Shown here piece after piece: positions 24,604-36,826 of a stretch of 64,000 nucleotides of DNA. Where the stretch lies: contig JAVHNS010000011.1 in assembly GCA_036872755.1 (NCBI GenBank), positions 1,550,001-1,614,000 on the forward strand, read 5' to 3'. Positions within the stretch are counted from its first letter, which is position 1. Every line of letters starts with the position of its first letter. The notes beneath the pieces are model-generated. The model was not told the DNA's origin and ran no database searches. It saw only the letters and a list, made by a program, of their open reading frames with translations. This DNA comes from Orbilia blumenaviensis. Its lineage: Eukaryota > Ascomycota > Orbiliomycetes > Orbiliales > Orbiliaceae. The position numbers and the translations under genes were made by a program.

Positions 24604-25446
24604 ATGGCTGATTCCGTGACAGTATGTCATTTTTCCTAATCCAACGGATCCTTTTCGACGACGCGATATCAAAATGGATGTGAAGCTCGATTCTGACGAT
24701 GGATAAACGATTAGGTCCGAACCCGCAAGTTCTTGCGAAACCCTCTCCTCCAGAGGAAGCAGATGGTCGTGTAGGTCATCCTTTTACCCCTTATTGTCGA
24801 TATCTACGGGCGAATTCCTCGGTATTCTGGGACTATGGGCATACGGCAGGTCAACATGAATATTTGGGGGGAAATGGGATGGAGGAAACTTTGCTGCAAA
24901 AAGACCGACGAAGCATCACGACATGTTGGGGGAAATTCGAGGCGAACTAGTTGTTATACAACTAGAAATCCCATGAAGAGCCGAATGCCCGATAAACAAT
25001 AGAGAGTTCAAGAACAACAGCCGCTAACATCATCAATTCTCTGATTCAGTGACATTCTGCACCCTGGTCTCCCAAACATTTCCAAGTCCGATCTCCGTGA
25101 AAAGCTCGGCAAGATCTACAAGGCCGATGCTGGCACCGTTTCTGTCTTCGGTCTGCGAACACAGTATGGTGGTGGCAAGACTACTGGCTTCGCTCTCATC
25201 TACGACTCGCTAGATGCCTTGAAGAAGTTCGAGCCCCACTACAGACTGGTCCGATACGAATACGCCACCAAGATTGAGAAGGCTAGCAGACAGCAACGTA
25301 AGCATATCTTTCATATTTATATCTTGTTTACAGGGCGCTTTTGGATATTGACAATTTCGATAGGTAAACAACGAAAGAACAGAATGAAGGAGGTCCGAGG
25401 AACAGCAAAGACCAAGGCCGCCACCAAGGACAAGAAGAAGAAATAA
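24604..25446 (+). CDS. RPS24: 40S ribosomal protein eS24
   Basis: Four exons, 24604-24621, 24715-24770, 25050-25297 and 25364-25446, encode 134 residues, the usual length for eS24. The product begins [20 protein letters not shown], continues [19 protein letters not shown] and [19 protein letters not shown], and ends in a lysine-rich tail ([11 protein letters not shown]). It is a component of the small ribosomal subunit. The first coding exon is only 18 nt. A short 5' exon followed by an early intron is common in fungal ribosomal protein genes. All splice sites are GT-AG and all phases agree. Confidence 0.97.
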
Positions 25447-25940
25447 ACGACTTGCTTCATCTCTTGTTCTTTCATTCGTATTATTGTTGCTTTTCCGCTT
25501 TTTATATACACCTTTTTATTACGGCGAATTGATCTGGACTCTTTTTTCCTCACTTCGGGGTTCCTTTTTATCAACGGGACGGGATGAAAAACGTCGGTTT
25601 TCTCGAATTGTGTTATATAATATGTCACGATAACGTCCCTCTCATAATTACGATGGAGCAGAGTTTCCTTTGTTTCCTCGTCATTTCCCTCATCGGTTAC
25701 CAGCCTTCCCGTCATCCTCATTCATCCTCCTGTGGACGGATCCTTCTACCCCACCACTCAATGCTTCATCTATGACCATCCTCCTCCCTAACGTCCTGTG
25801 TATATCATCTCACGATCAAATATCCTCTCACAGTCGAGGATTTCTCAATAATGCTGGCGCTTTTCAAAGGGGTGCTTGCACCCTGGTCCCAATACGAGAC
25901 TGCGTAGATATCTCTTGCGTTTATATACAAAATTCGATTT

Positions 25941-27122
25941 TCATGAAGAATAGATGGTATAGATTCGTATCGCGGTATCGCTCTCGTAATACCATAGCCG
26001 TCTGCCGGGCTCACCGACCTCCCGCGCTTCAAAGCTGAGTCCAGCGGTGGATAACTCTTTATCAAACTCATGGAGAGTGCTCTCATTTCGCACCGTAGCT
26101 GATATAATAGCCTTGCAACCCTCTCCCATGTTCGCCTTAAGCAGCTTCTTCAAAGTATAAACCAGATCTGATATATCTCTTGTATCGTATGTGATATCGC
26201 CTCCAATGATTAAATCCCAGACATTCGTATATATTGTGCTATTCTCCTGACACGGACCCCAGAGTAAACGGGAGACAGACATATTGTCTCCATTTCTATT
26301 TAGGAATATATTTCCATGGATGTTTTCACAAACCCTTTCATCTCCATCTGTAGCTAGGACATATCTGGCCCCTAGCTTGGATAGAAGGATGGATGTAAAG
26401 GCCGTCCCGGCACCGAGTTCTAGGACCCTACACTCCCGGATAGGTTTCGAGATCGGTAACGGCGAAACTATAAAGAATTCCCCGAGGGCTAGGGCAGCCT
26501 CCCAGGTTCTCGCGCCAGTATGACCATCGGCGGAAAGCACTGATTTCCTTTCCGAGATAACGACCCGGGTTTCTTCTCGAGACAGGGATTGAATCGGGGG
26601 TAGAAGATATGTAATAAAAGTAGGCCTTGTGGCATCGGAGACGATATCAGGACTCGACATGAGATCCGAGTAGAGGGTCAAAATGGAATCGTGCAGTTCC
26701 TTGGTATTTGACTTCCCATCAGCTCCAATTGCCTAGGTACCTAGGTACTTACCGGAATCATCCGTTTAAAGATGAGATATGGGAGAGATACCACATACTT
26801 CATCCTCTGCCAGATTTTCCTCCAAGCTGGTAATCAGGAATTTGAGGAACCGTCTGGTATATGCTCCGGATGGCGGATATGCTGTTGCATCTTTGCTGAG
26901 GATTGTGTTGTAGAGGTGGTCTTGGTAACCCCAGTCCACTCGGCCTGCGGGCACGAGACTGTCGAATACAATGCTCCCCGCAGGTACAGACTGAAGGTAC
27001 AGCCGCTTCAGCTTGATGAGGCTCTCGTGAGCCAAAGGGGTATTTTTTTTCTGTGCATCCATAGTGTCTCTCTCCAACTCCAGCCGCCAGTGAGGTACTC
27101 GAAGTTTGGTGGAGGTACTCAT
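25941..27122 (-). CDS. EFM3: FAM86/Efm3-type protein-lysine methyltransferase
   Basis: Exons 27122-26799 and 26732-25941 join in phase 0 to give 371 residues. The N-terminal third resembles the FAM86 region. The catalytic part is a class I SAM-dependent Rossmann domain: WEAALALGEFFI, motif I VLELGAGTAFTSILLSKLGA, then LATDGDERV and the post-motif DLIIGGDITYD. Family members (yeast Efm3/YJR129C, human EEF2KMT) trimethylate a lysine of translation elongation factor 2. The symbol reflects the closest known family and not a proven substrate. The intron is 66 bases and its 3' half is made of the palindromic TACCTAGGTA repeat, which offers three consecutive CCTAG sites. The gene is divergent from the coilin-like gene. 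Confidence 0.82.
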
Positions 27123-27444
27123 GAGTTGAGGGTTCGAACATTTGATGCCTGAAGTTTCTGGGGAAGGTTGTTTAAAATTTGTTGATCCAAGTCAGTTAAC
27201 GCGACCCATTTCGCGCCCTTCTACCAGGCCTTCTTGCCGTTTCCTCATCCTCATCCTCATCCTCCTCTCTCCCTCTTCTTTTTCTTCCTCTTTTATTTCT
27301 CCCTTCCCCGTCTGCTACCTTTTACGCACCTTCTACTAGGTTCTCACAACTTCTATTTATCTGAGGAATTCTCTTAAACTTTTCTTTGCCCAGCCTGGTC
27401 CTCCTCGACGCATATTCTAACCTCCCCTAACCCCCACCTCCACG

Positions 27445-30400
27445 ATGCGCCGGGCACGCCTGGTCATCAACCGGGAGGGCCTCGCCCCGGCTCGCATAAT
27501 ATGGCCCTTGCAGCCTTCAATCGAACATAATCCGCGATATTCCGTTTACGATTTACTTAGAGATGTCAACAAAGCCTTTCCACTCGACGATGGCGCCTGT
27601 GGGCTCGAGGATTACACCGTTGAGGTTTCTGGGTGTGATCTGGTTCACTACATGCCCATTGCTCACCTTGTTAGTGATAACGATGAGATTACGTATGCGC
27701 ATTTCTATATATCCTAGTAAAATATCTCTGTACTAATTTTGCCCAGGATCCGCCCATTAACTGCCACGGAACTACGCGAGCGCCGTAAAGGCGGCCGACG
27801 ACAAATCAGCAAGTTTGGAAGGGTGCTACTTGATGGTGTCGCACCTGGAAGGCTGTTTGTAGCCCCAGCACCGGACCGTCCACGGATCACTGGAAGCGAT
27901 CGCCCTGTAAAGCGACGTAAACTCTCGGACCTTACTGCACAAGATAATAGCGGCGTCCAAGATGTCGGTACATGGGAGCCCATTGTTAGGCCTACAAGAA
28001 GAAGGGCGCTCAGGTCGGCTTCTGGTATCAAGAGCGTTCACTTCGAGGACGAGGACGAGGACGAGGACGAGGGAGAAGAGGTTGGCAACTCAGCTTTGGC
28101 CCTAGCTTATGAGGCTTACGAAGATGAGGACGATGATGGCGATTTGGATGATGATGACGATGACGATTTCGATCCAGATGGGGCCAAGGAAAGTGAAAGT
28201 GACGACAGCGATCAAAGTGAAAGCGATGGCGGCGACGAGGAGGACGAAGACGAAGACGAAGACGAAGGGAAGGCGGAGACGAAGATTGTTGTTAATAAGG
28301 ACCAAAAATCTGGGTTTAAGCTTGGAGGTGAACAGGAGGAGGAGGAGGGGGAGGAAGAAGAAGAAGAAGAAGAGGAGGAGGAGGAGGAGGAGGAATCTGC
28401 TGCAACTGTAGATCTCGACCAAGTGCTTAAGAGACTGTTAGGGGTAGCCCAGTCATCTCACCACAAAGAGGATGATGAAGGAGATGATAGTGGTGACGAA
28501 GTTGAGTCTAGCGAGGCAGAAGGATTTGAAAGCGATAGCAGTTCAAACTTGTCCAATTCTTCTTCAGACGAGGACGATTCTTCAGACTCTTCGGATTCCG
28601 AAGAAGAGGAAGCGAAGGTGGCTAAAGGAAACGGTAAACCCGACTTCAAGAATCATGTCAAGGCAAACAAACCGGTAGAGAGTTCTCCTAGCGAGCCTAG
28701 CGATTCCGACGATTCCGACGACGATTCTTTCCAGGCTTCAAGCATCGAGAGTTCGTCAGACTCGAGCTCTGACTCGAGCTCGGAAGGTGGAGATGAAGAC
28801 GAAGGCGAAGATGGAGAGGAAGAGAAAAGGGAGGAAGGAGTGACTAGGGAAATCGGTTCCAACAAGCCGAGGAAAGAGGATAAACCTACAGAAACCGAAA
28901 AGCCTGAGGAAATTTCCTCCAAAATAATCACTGGCCCTCCTCAACCTCCCAGAAACTTGCCTCCGATGGTTACAACCACAAAGGCCCCCGCAGCTGTACC
29001 ACTAATAGCGACCATCACGAAAACTTTGCTTCCACCAACCGTGACTGCAAACCCTTCCTCGGATTTACCTTCAACGGCGACAGCGGCAAACCCACCTTTT
29101 AAAGGAACTTCCAGCACAAGGTCACGAAACCAAAGGAGAAAAGATAGTAAGCGTTTGGAACAGCTCATTAGAGAAGGCCGCCTACCTCCAGGGTCAACAA
29201 AGGAGGACTTGTACAGGTATCGGGAGCAGGAGAAAAAAGATAATGGGGAAGTATCGGATGTCGCTTCTAGGGTCTCGAGCGATAGGGACGCAGCGGCTCA
29301 GGCTAGCACATCTGGTCCTTCAACTCGACTTGCCGATGGTAAGGATATGTCTCCAAAATACACACCGATGGAACCATTGGAGGTCATTGTTGAAGAAACG
29401 GGAGTTTCGATTCAAGTCCCAACAACCTCGCAACAGGAACCGGGGCCTACGAAATCTTCCCAGACTGATGGACCCTCATCATCGCCAATTGGTGCCAACA
29501 GACGTTGTCCGGGTGTATCGGATGCAGGGAAGCGGATGATGCTAGGCAGCCTCGGCTTGCGATTGCCGCGCAACCAGGCAGAAGACGAGAAGCAGCGGGA
29601 GGATTGGAAGCGAAAGAACTCTAAGCTCGTTGGCAATAAGAGTAAAGGGTTCCTTGATGCAATGGCAGGCAAGGAAGGGACCCATTCGCGGTTTGACGAA
29701 GATGGCGAAGTCGCTACAGAGATCCCAACTACCAAAACGATCCAGAACAAAGACATATGGAGGGAAAAAATTCAGCTTTCCGCGGTTGAATGTGACGAAG
29801 AGTATGAGAACGAAGCGGGTAAAATACTACTCGCGCCAACATTTCCTTTTGATCCAATGCAGTTCCGGGGAGACTATGATAGGCCTAACCCTAGTAAAAA
29901 ATCCAAGAAGAAGAAAAAGAAGAACAAACGAAAGCAGAATGAAGAAGAGGTTTTCCAGGGGGGGGAGGAAGAAGAGTGGAACCCTAACTATTACGACGAT
30001 TCTTCTATGCACGTCGATTCGGCACAACGGCCGGGGCAAATCGAGCGAAGCACGCAGGGCGCAGACGAAGAGGCTGATGACATGCCGCCTATCCCCCCAA
30101 ATCTCTCTGATTACCCCATCATAAAACCTCCGGTATTGCCGGGGTCTATTCTGGTCTTCAAGAAATTAGTCATGGATCTTACGAGATACAACACGACCTA
30201 TGAGCAAGTCACCGCTAAAGTTCTATCAGTTGATGGCTCCATCATCAGATTTCAGCTTGCAAAACGAGATTGCCCGAAAGCAGTCTATGATGAGGAGACA
30301 GGCGAGAGGATATATGGCCGATTTCATATGCCAGGAACAGAGGGGGATGACGATTCTAATGGTATCGAACAACTTGATCTCGAGGTGATGTTCGAAGGAA

Positions 30401-31875
30401 GGGTCATCAAGGAGGGTGTAGCGACGGATAGTTCTGAAGTATCGAGGGTGGAACAGGAAAATGAAATCGATACAGTCCCGGAAACGATTCTAGAAGGGGT
30501 AAACGTACATAAGGTATGCTTTCAATAAGAAAAACAAAAACAAAAATATGTACTTTTTTCGTTACCTCTCTCATGGCGTTCTTTTTTCTAATCAAATAAA
30601 AAAAATTTTCCCCTACGCGCTCAGGGTAATATCAAGGGCCAACTTGTTTCCCAAAATGAGGATGTCCTTATGCTGGAAGCCGAAGACACCACAGCCTTAG
30701 TGGTGCCCAACGACTCCATTCAATCTTCCAGTTTTCTCGAGCCGCCATTCCAAACGAATGGTTCCGATGGCCATGTCGACACCGACGACGATATTGATGA
30801 TATTCAGAGCGATGTCGCCGTTGCGGAAGACGAGCACCAGAATATTGAGTCTAGCGCAGAAGCCCACCGCTATGAGGATGCCCCCTCGCAGGACTTAATA
30901 TTACAGGACGATATCATTCTAAGAAAAGTCCCCAGCAAGGCTGCACGGGAGCTGAAATCAGTAGTAGAATCTGAATCGGTTGTCCAGGTTCCTGAGACGC
31001 CGATCCCAGCCTCACCAGAATCACCAGTGCAGGATACAAGTATTCAAAACTGGGACCTATCAGTTGATATTTCGGCGTTAGAACCCAGTGTTGCAGAAAT
31101 CGTTAAAGAAATGATTAAGGTGAAGGAGGAATGCCCCGAGGATCCTGATTTGCTTAGGGAGGCATTAAGGCCGTTTCATCATCCATCAGAAGTCGGGGAC
31201 GAAGTTGATATCAGCGTCGATATTTCACCGCTTGTATCGCCGCTTGTTAAGAAGGAACCTATGAGTACGCAGGATGCACTTAGATATCCGCCAACACCCC
31301 TCAAGGATATCACTGGACGTTCGGCAAGCGGCGATAATGTCGAGCATGGCGAAGAAACCCCAGACGTAGACGCCATTGATAACGGGGACGATGCAACTCA
31401 CGGATCTGGAATCGAAGCTCTTGGTAATCAACCACCATCTCCTGTCGCCAGCGACTTTGCTCCATTGAAGTCTGACAATGCGTTTAAGCGGCGGCCAAAA
31501 GTCGGTGCTCTATATCGTAGGAAGCCGCCTAGTCTGGACCGCAAAGAAGTCGTTAAGCAAGAAGACGATGCAGGAGAGGATTTCTCCATCCCTTCTACTA
31601 TGCCGGAGCGGTCCCTCACAAGTGGTCGAACCGCTTTCAGTGGCAGAGCCAACAGCACTAGTGCTAGTGTCACCTCCTCGAGAAGGGAAGCGGAATATAT
31701 AGTTATACTCAGCGACGACGACGACGTCGACAAACCTGCCCCTAGAGCTAGTCTGGGAATTGTCGGGGGTCCCATAGCCACAAAAAGAGGCCAAGTAAGG
31801 CTCAAGCCAGCCTGGATCAAGAGACCCGAAACAAATGGAGATTCGTCTCAGCGGTCTTCTTCATCACAATTATGA
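27445..31875 (+). CDS. Coilin-like nuclear protein with N-terminal ubiquitin-like and C-terminal Tudor-like regions
   Basis: Exons 27445-27692, 27747-30513 and 30625-31875 give 1,421 residues. Residues 1-100 (LVINREGLAPARIIWPL, GLEDYTVEVSGCDL, EITIRPLTATELRERR) match the ubiquitin-like N-terminal domain shared by fungal coilin-like proteins. About residues 175-400 are acidic Asp/Glu/Ser tracts typical of nucleolar or Cajal-body proteins. Basic conserved patches follow (RNQRRKDSKRLEQLIREGR; KKSKKKKKKNKRK). At about residues 880-1000, LPGSILVFKKLVMDLTRYNT through VTAKVLSVDGSIIRFQLAKR and LEVMFEGRVIKEG resembles the coilin atypical Tudor domain. The third exon is disordered and acidic. Such proteins are expected to scaffold snRNP or nucleolar assembly; that role is inferred. 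Confidence 0.8.
28043..28420 (+). repeat. GA-rich acidic coding repeat
   Basis: Within the coilin-like gene, runs of GAC, GAG, GAA and GAT encode long Asp/Glu stretches. The reverse strand shows large spurious open frames as a result. Confidence 0.8.
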
Positions 31876-32473
31876 GGTTGGATCCAACACCCCCCCTTTT
31901 TTTTCAGCTTCTAAATTCTGTTTCATCACTCACTTTTTGGTCCTGGTATCGTTTGGTTTTTTTTACAACTTTTTCTTTTTACCACACAACTTTCTTCTCT
32001 ATGTATTATTACTTTTTGGCTTCTCTGTCATTATAGCCTTGATGTGCTTTTACTTGCTGGCTGGCAATGGTGTGACTGGCGTTACAGGGCTTGACTTTCT
32101 TCTGCTTCTTATTCTTCCGCCTATTCTTATCCTTTTCCTTATCTATATATCTCTGTCTTTCGTTCGGGCGCTGGGTATATCTGTCCCGAGGCAACATTGG
32201 TCTGGATTCGATGCAAGCCAGTATGTTGTATGTATAAACAGTGGGGTATATAGCGGGGGTAGTAATATACAGATGGGATGGATTTTCCCAATCCCAATGG
32301 TTCTTATATACAAGAAAATGCCGAGCATTCAACCTCTCATAGTGTAGATGCCAATTTGTAGATATAAACTAGACCATATCCGTGTAGAAGCCCAGATATC
32401 TTCACCAGTCGATAATACACACCTTCCACCATATATATATAAAATAGTCCACGCAAGGGCCCAGGTATTATCG
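31876..32473. other. Convergent 3' spacer
   Basis: A T-rich spacer between the convergent coilin-like and PET117 genes. The plus-strand frame through it (31835-32347) is hydrophobic because of T richness and is not credible coding sequence. Confidence 0.5.
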
Positions 32474-32716
32474 CTATCTTTTGGTTTTATCCTCGCTATT
32501 ACTGACCGGCTGCAACTTCTCATACTCCTCCCTCAATTTCGCCGACATTTCAAAATCCAAAGCTCGTTCCCGTTTCAGGCGCTGTCGCTCTTCATCGCGC
32601 ACTACACCCTGGTGCATTGCCTCCCGCTCTGTGACTTGAGTATTATGAACGGCGACGACTATGAGGCCTGTGATGGCGGTGACGAGGCCGAGGGTTACTT
32701 TTGAGGCTCGGGACAT
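32474..32716 (-). CDS. PET117: Cytochrome c oxidase assembly protein Pet117
   Basis: A single exon encodes 80 residues: MSRASKVTLGLVTAITGLIV, a hydrophobic segment, then VHNTQVTEREAMHQGVVRDE and ERQRLKRERALDFEM. The hydrophobic N-terminus followed by the conserved MHQGVVRD and charged helix are hallmarks of Pet117, a small inner-membrane protein that supports heme A synthesis (with Cox15) in complex IV assembly. Yeast Pet117 is about 107 residues, and shorter filamentous-fungal versions are usual. It is divergent from the V-ATPase G gene, so two energy-coupling genes may share this promoter region. Confidence 0.9.
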   Translation of the reverse strand: MSRASKVTLGLVTAITGLIVVAVHNTQVTEREAMHQGVVRDEERQRLKRERALDFEMSAKLREEYEKLQPVSNSEDKTKR

Positions 32717-33297
32717 TGTTGACGGTCAGAGACGAAAGGTCTGGGAGGAATGTATATGTATCGGATAACTTTGATTTTTATTCTATGTTATTACTTGTTC
32801 CCGTTTTTTTTTTTTTTTAAAAAAAAGAATATATGGGCGTGTATATCTAAAAATTGAACGACGATATTAGCGATAATGCAATATTACAATATATCAGAGA
32901 GAGAAGTAAGGAAGAAAATGGCATACCATAAACTCATCCCGGGCTTGCCGGTCGGTGTCTGAAGCTAGGAGTAGATAGATACCTAGGTAGATACTGTCGT
33001 TCAACTGAAATTTCGCGCGGGTGGCCGGCCAAACACAGGACAAGGATGATGCTTCAGTCAGGATTGCTTAGCGTGGGGATTCCGCCTGCCGCATGACGAC
33101 GAGGGGCAGCTCGAATTCGTTACCTTGCCCAGAACTCCCCCCCCAAAAACCACACCCAAACGTAAACCCTCCCCATCCCCATAACCCACTTGAGCAGCTT
33201 ACAAGCAGCTTTTCCTTCCTCCAAGATCCCGAAACCGCCGGCCGATTCCCGTAGTCAGTTCAACCAACCCTCACCTCCACCTCGTTCTTAAGCAAAC

Positions 33298-34083
33298 ATG
33301 GTAAGGATAAAGGATGAAAATGGAAACCCTTAGATCGCTGCGGCTTCAACGGTCTCGCTAACATCGTTTTTGATGCTCAATTGTGTAGTCGGCGCAAAAC
33401 TCCCAGGGCAAGTCTTTGACCCCCGTTCCACAGAATGACGTCCGGGAAGTAGTCGAGTTTAGGCTCTAACGGATTACGCCCCGGTATATAGGGATCCAGA
33501 CCCTCCTGAACGCTGAGCAGGAGGCACAGAAGATCGTGCAGAAGGGTAAGTCGTGTCCCTCCCGCGACTATCTAAGATGTGTATATGTAGGAAGGCTTGT
33601 GCTTGTGCTAACATTGAATCTATTCTTCTGACACATAGCTCGAGCTTGTACGTATTTCTTTTTTGACGGACTTGCTCCAATAGAGTTTACTTCACTCTAG
33701 TCCTCGTTCCTGACCCCCGTGCTTTACGTTTATACAGACCGAGTCCAACGCGTCAAGGATGCCCGCTCCGAAGCCCAGAAGGAGATCGAAGAGTACCGTC
33801 AAAAGAAGGAGGAGGAATTTCAGAAATTCGAGGCGGAGGTATGAAATAACACATCAAGTTCCCACCTCCGAAGGAATCGAGGCTCTAACTAGACAAATTG
33901 CAAAACCCTCAGCACTCCGGAATAAACGCCCAAGCCGAGAAAGACGCAGAGAAGGAAATTGAGGGGAAGCTGAAGGAAATTGATGAAGCGGGGAAGAAGA
34001 ATAGGGCACAGGTTATAGAAGATTTGATCAAAGCAGTTACGACGGTGGAACCCAAGCCACATATCAACAGCAAGCACAAATAA
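33298..34083 (+). CDS. VMA10: V-type ATPase subunit G (Vma10)
   Basis: Six coding exons, 33298-33300, 33389-33407, 33492-33545, 33639-33647, 33738-33838 and 33913-34083, give 118 residues; yeast Vma10 has 114. The product starts MSAQNSQGIQTLLNAEQEAQ and continues KIVQKARAYRVQRVKDARSE and AQKEIEEYRQKKEEEF, the typical stator-helix sequence of the peripheral stalk of the vacuolar proton pump. The first coding exon is just the ATG. The second intron begins GCAAGT, a GC-AG intron needed to make SQGIQTLL. The fourth exon is 9 nt and supplies RA of QKARAYRV. Conservation across each of these joins is strong evidence for the model. Confidence 0.92.
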
Positions 34084-34319
34084 ATAAACGTGATTGTATT
34101 TGAAGATCTATTTATCTAGACAAGGTATAGTCCGGGATAGGGACCTAGGTTAAAAGAAGAGGGGGGTTTTCTCTTGTAATCTTGCGATCTGTTTTAGCGG
34201 AATGCATTCTATTATTTTCTTGCAGCTTTCTTTCGTGGAAGGATTTCATGCCATTGTTCTATATTATTATGTATGCTGAAACCAAACATAATTCGATATC
34301 TCGAATAAAGTGAAAGAGG

Positions 34320-34358
34320 AAGAGGAAGAAGAGGAAGAAGAGGAAGAAGAGGAAGGAG
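34320..34358 (+). repeat. GAA/GGA purine microsatellite
   Basis: Imperfect (gaagag)n purine run downstream of VMA10 and between convergent genes. It has no coding role that I can see. Confidence 0.7.
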
Positions 34359-34492
34359 GCAACATAGATGGTTTAAAAGGTATATACACAGAAAATCGGA
34401 AGCATCGTAAAAGTATGATTTCTTATGATTTCAATCGCATGTAATTAGTTAACGTGTATACGTATGTAGTCCAACTTGACAGGTAGGTTGGA

Positions 34493-36826
34493 TTAAGTCG
34501 TCTTCGCATCAACGGCCTTGATAGAATCAATTTCCGCCAGCACTAACGAAGGTGCCTCTGCGATAGACTTCAGGTTAGTTGACCCAATGGCTTCACTAGC
34601 CTTCACATCTGGCGTCTTCTCATCACCAGAACTGGAACCTGGGAGGGCATCCAGGGCGACATCCTCCGGCTTAACCCGCTCTGAGGGTATTACATAACTC
34701 CAAGGAAGGTCGTCCTTCGTAATCTTTCCACCAGTATACCAGATCTATCATAGGGAATTAGCGCGCCCGACTTTAAATACTGGACAGGCAGGATCAAAGG
34801 ACGGGCTTGTGTGAGTGAGTGAAAGTAAAAATAAAAAAATGCTTACTCACCGTGACAAACGACGTAAAGAAGCACAGACACCCAAACAGCAATACCATAT
34901 TATTCCATCCGATAGCTTTATTCAAAAACCCGCCTAATAAGGGTCCTACCACGGACCCAAGTGACCAGGCAATGTTGAATAAAGCATAGGCCTGAGCAAA
35001 CGCTCCCTTATCACCAAAAATACCTGGCGACTCCCTCTCGAATTCTACAACGCTGATACTAATCTCACTCATGGCACCAGGCATTGATGCTGAAATTACG
35101 AAGCCGATACAGAACAGGAGAACACAGAGCAAAGCTATGTGTCCGGCCTCTGGCCTCTGTGGAAGGCGAAGGAGGATAAACAGCGGGAGACAAACAAAGA
35201 ACGCTGTGACGACTAGCCATCGTGGGCCATATTTGTCCGATATTTTGCCGCATAATGGTGCCACCAGCGATGGAATGATGATGGCGAGGAAAATCAGGCC
35301 TGCTGCGGTGGAGTTAAAGTGAAATACGTACTTTACTCGAAGAGGTAGGACTGCATCGAAGGCTGTGAAGATTGAACCAAGCATAACAGTGATGAAAAGG
35401 GAATTGAGGGTACGAGGAGACTTAAGCAGGAGAATGACGGCTGGGACGCGGGATTCCTTTCGAAGAACGGTTGTGGCGTCTCGACTTTTCAGCATCACAT
35501 CACGAATGTTTTCTTCCCGCCTGGGTTTTGAAGCCCCAGGTTTTTGGTCTTCAAGATTGTCACTGTCTGGGTCCGGTACCGTAGATTCGGGCAGCCACTG
35601 TTTTGCGGCAGCCTTTTCGATAACCAGCAGCCGCATTAAGATATCCAGTCCAATCTGTAAATTCATTAGCATGGTTCTTTGTGTGTGAGTAGAGCGAGTG
35701 GTTGAGAAGGGTCAACATGCCACTGAGAATGCCAAAATAAAGACAGCTGTATACCCGGCCTTGTCATAGATGATACCACCAAGCAATGGACCCAAGCTCG
35801 ATCCCGCTGTCATACCAATGGATACAAAACCCATGGATTGGGCTTGCTCCTTAGCAGGAACGGTATCAATTACCAGTGCAAGACCGACGACCCAGATGCA
35901 TCCTCCTGACATGCCCCTGTTTAGATAATTGTATTAACAGAGAAAGGTCGAAATAGGGGCCAGATTTCAGTGAAGAGAAGGAAGAGGACTCACTGGATCA
36001 GTCGAGCCACGACTAATACCGGGATACTATTGCCAACCAGAAACATCGCTGTCGAGGCGCCCAGTAGGATTAGGCCCCATAACTAGGATTTTGCATGACT
36101 TCAGCATACCACCTCATATATTTGCAATCATATAACCGTTGTAAAAACCTATACATAGGGGATATATGGTACTTACGAATGGTGATCTACGATACTTGGT
36201 ATGATCTATCATTTGACAAGCATATTTTAGCCTCTACCGTTAGTTACGTTAGAACCATGGATATTGCATCCCAGTTCCTCTGGTTATGTGTTGTGCATGT
36301 TATCGAATATCACCAACCTGCAATGTACCCGAATATGGCTGTGAACAATCGATGGAAATATTTACAGTTAGCCTCATTCTTAGAATGAAAATTTAGCGCC
36401 CCTGTAGTTTTCAAGAAGGCTAAATATTATAAACTGATACTTGGTACTTACGAGAGGCAACTAGCAACCCAGCGCCATAGACTGCCAACATGATTGAAAT
36501 CCATCCTTGAACAGACTCTTCTGTAACCTTTGCCCTTGATACCAGCGCGAACGGGCTAACGATGAAACATTAGTACTAAGATAAAAAAGATGCCGTGTTC
36601 CAGGACCCTGTACTAGTGCGACCCCAGAGATCATAATGGGAAGAGAAAAGGGAAATCAAAGTACCACTTACAGCACTGGCACAACAATTGAGTACAGAAG
36701 AATGTCAACGAAGATGCCGAAAGCGACTGTCCCGATTATGAACTCCTTGCTCGACCGCCAGCCCAGCCCTATCGGCCGACTTTTGCTCTTTCCAGTAAGG
36801 AAGCCAGCAATCCGAGACGCCGGCAT
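34493..36826 (-). CDS. MFS transporter, DHA1/vesicular-amine-like
   Basis: Eight exons, 36826-36672, 36555-36452, 36338-36318, 36205-36177, 36082-35994, 35916-35724, 35654-34851 and 34744-34493, give about 548 residues. Hydrophobic helices are spaced as in a 12-TM major facilitator. Motif A after TM2 reads GYIADHTKYRRSPFLWGLIL and is assembled from the 21-nt and 29-nt exons. Motif C in TM5 reads GMTAGSSLGPLLGGIIYDKA. The central loop is long and charged (KPRREENIRDVMLKSRD). A second half follows with GLIFLAIIIPSLVAPLCGKI and SDKYGPRW. The architecture resembles fungal drug:H+ antiporters and vesicular amine transporters. Substrate cannot be predicted. The C-terminal tail is cytosolic and acidic. 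The exon 6 donor (GTGGCA) is the weakest site in the model. Confidence 0.85.
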
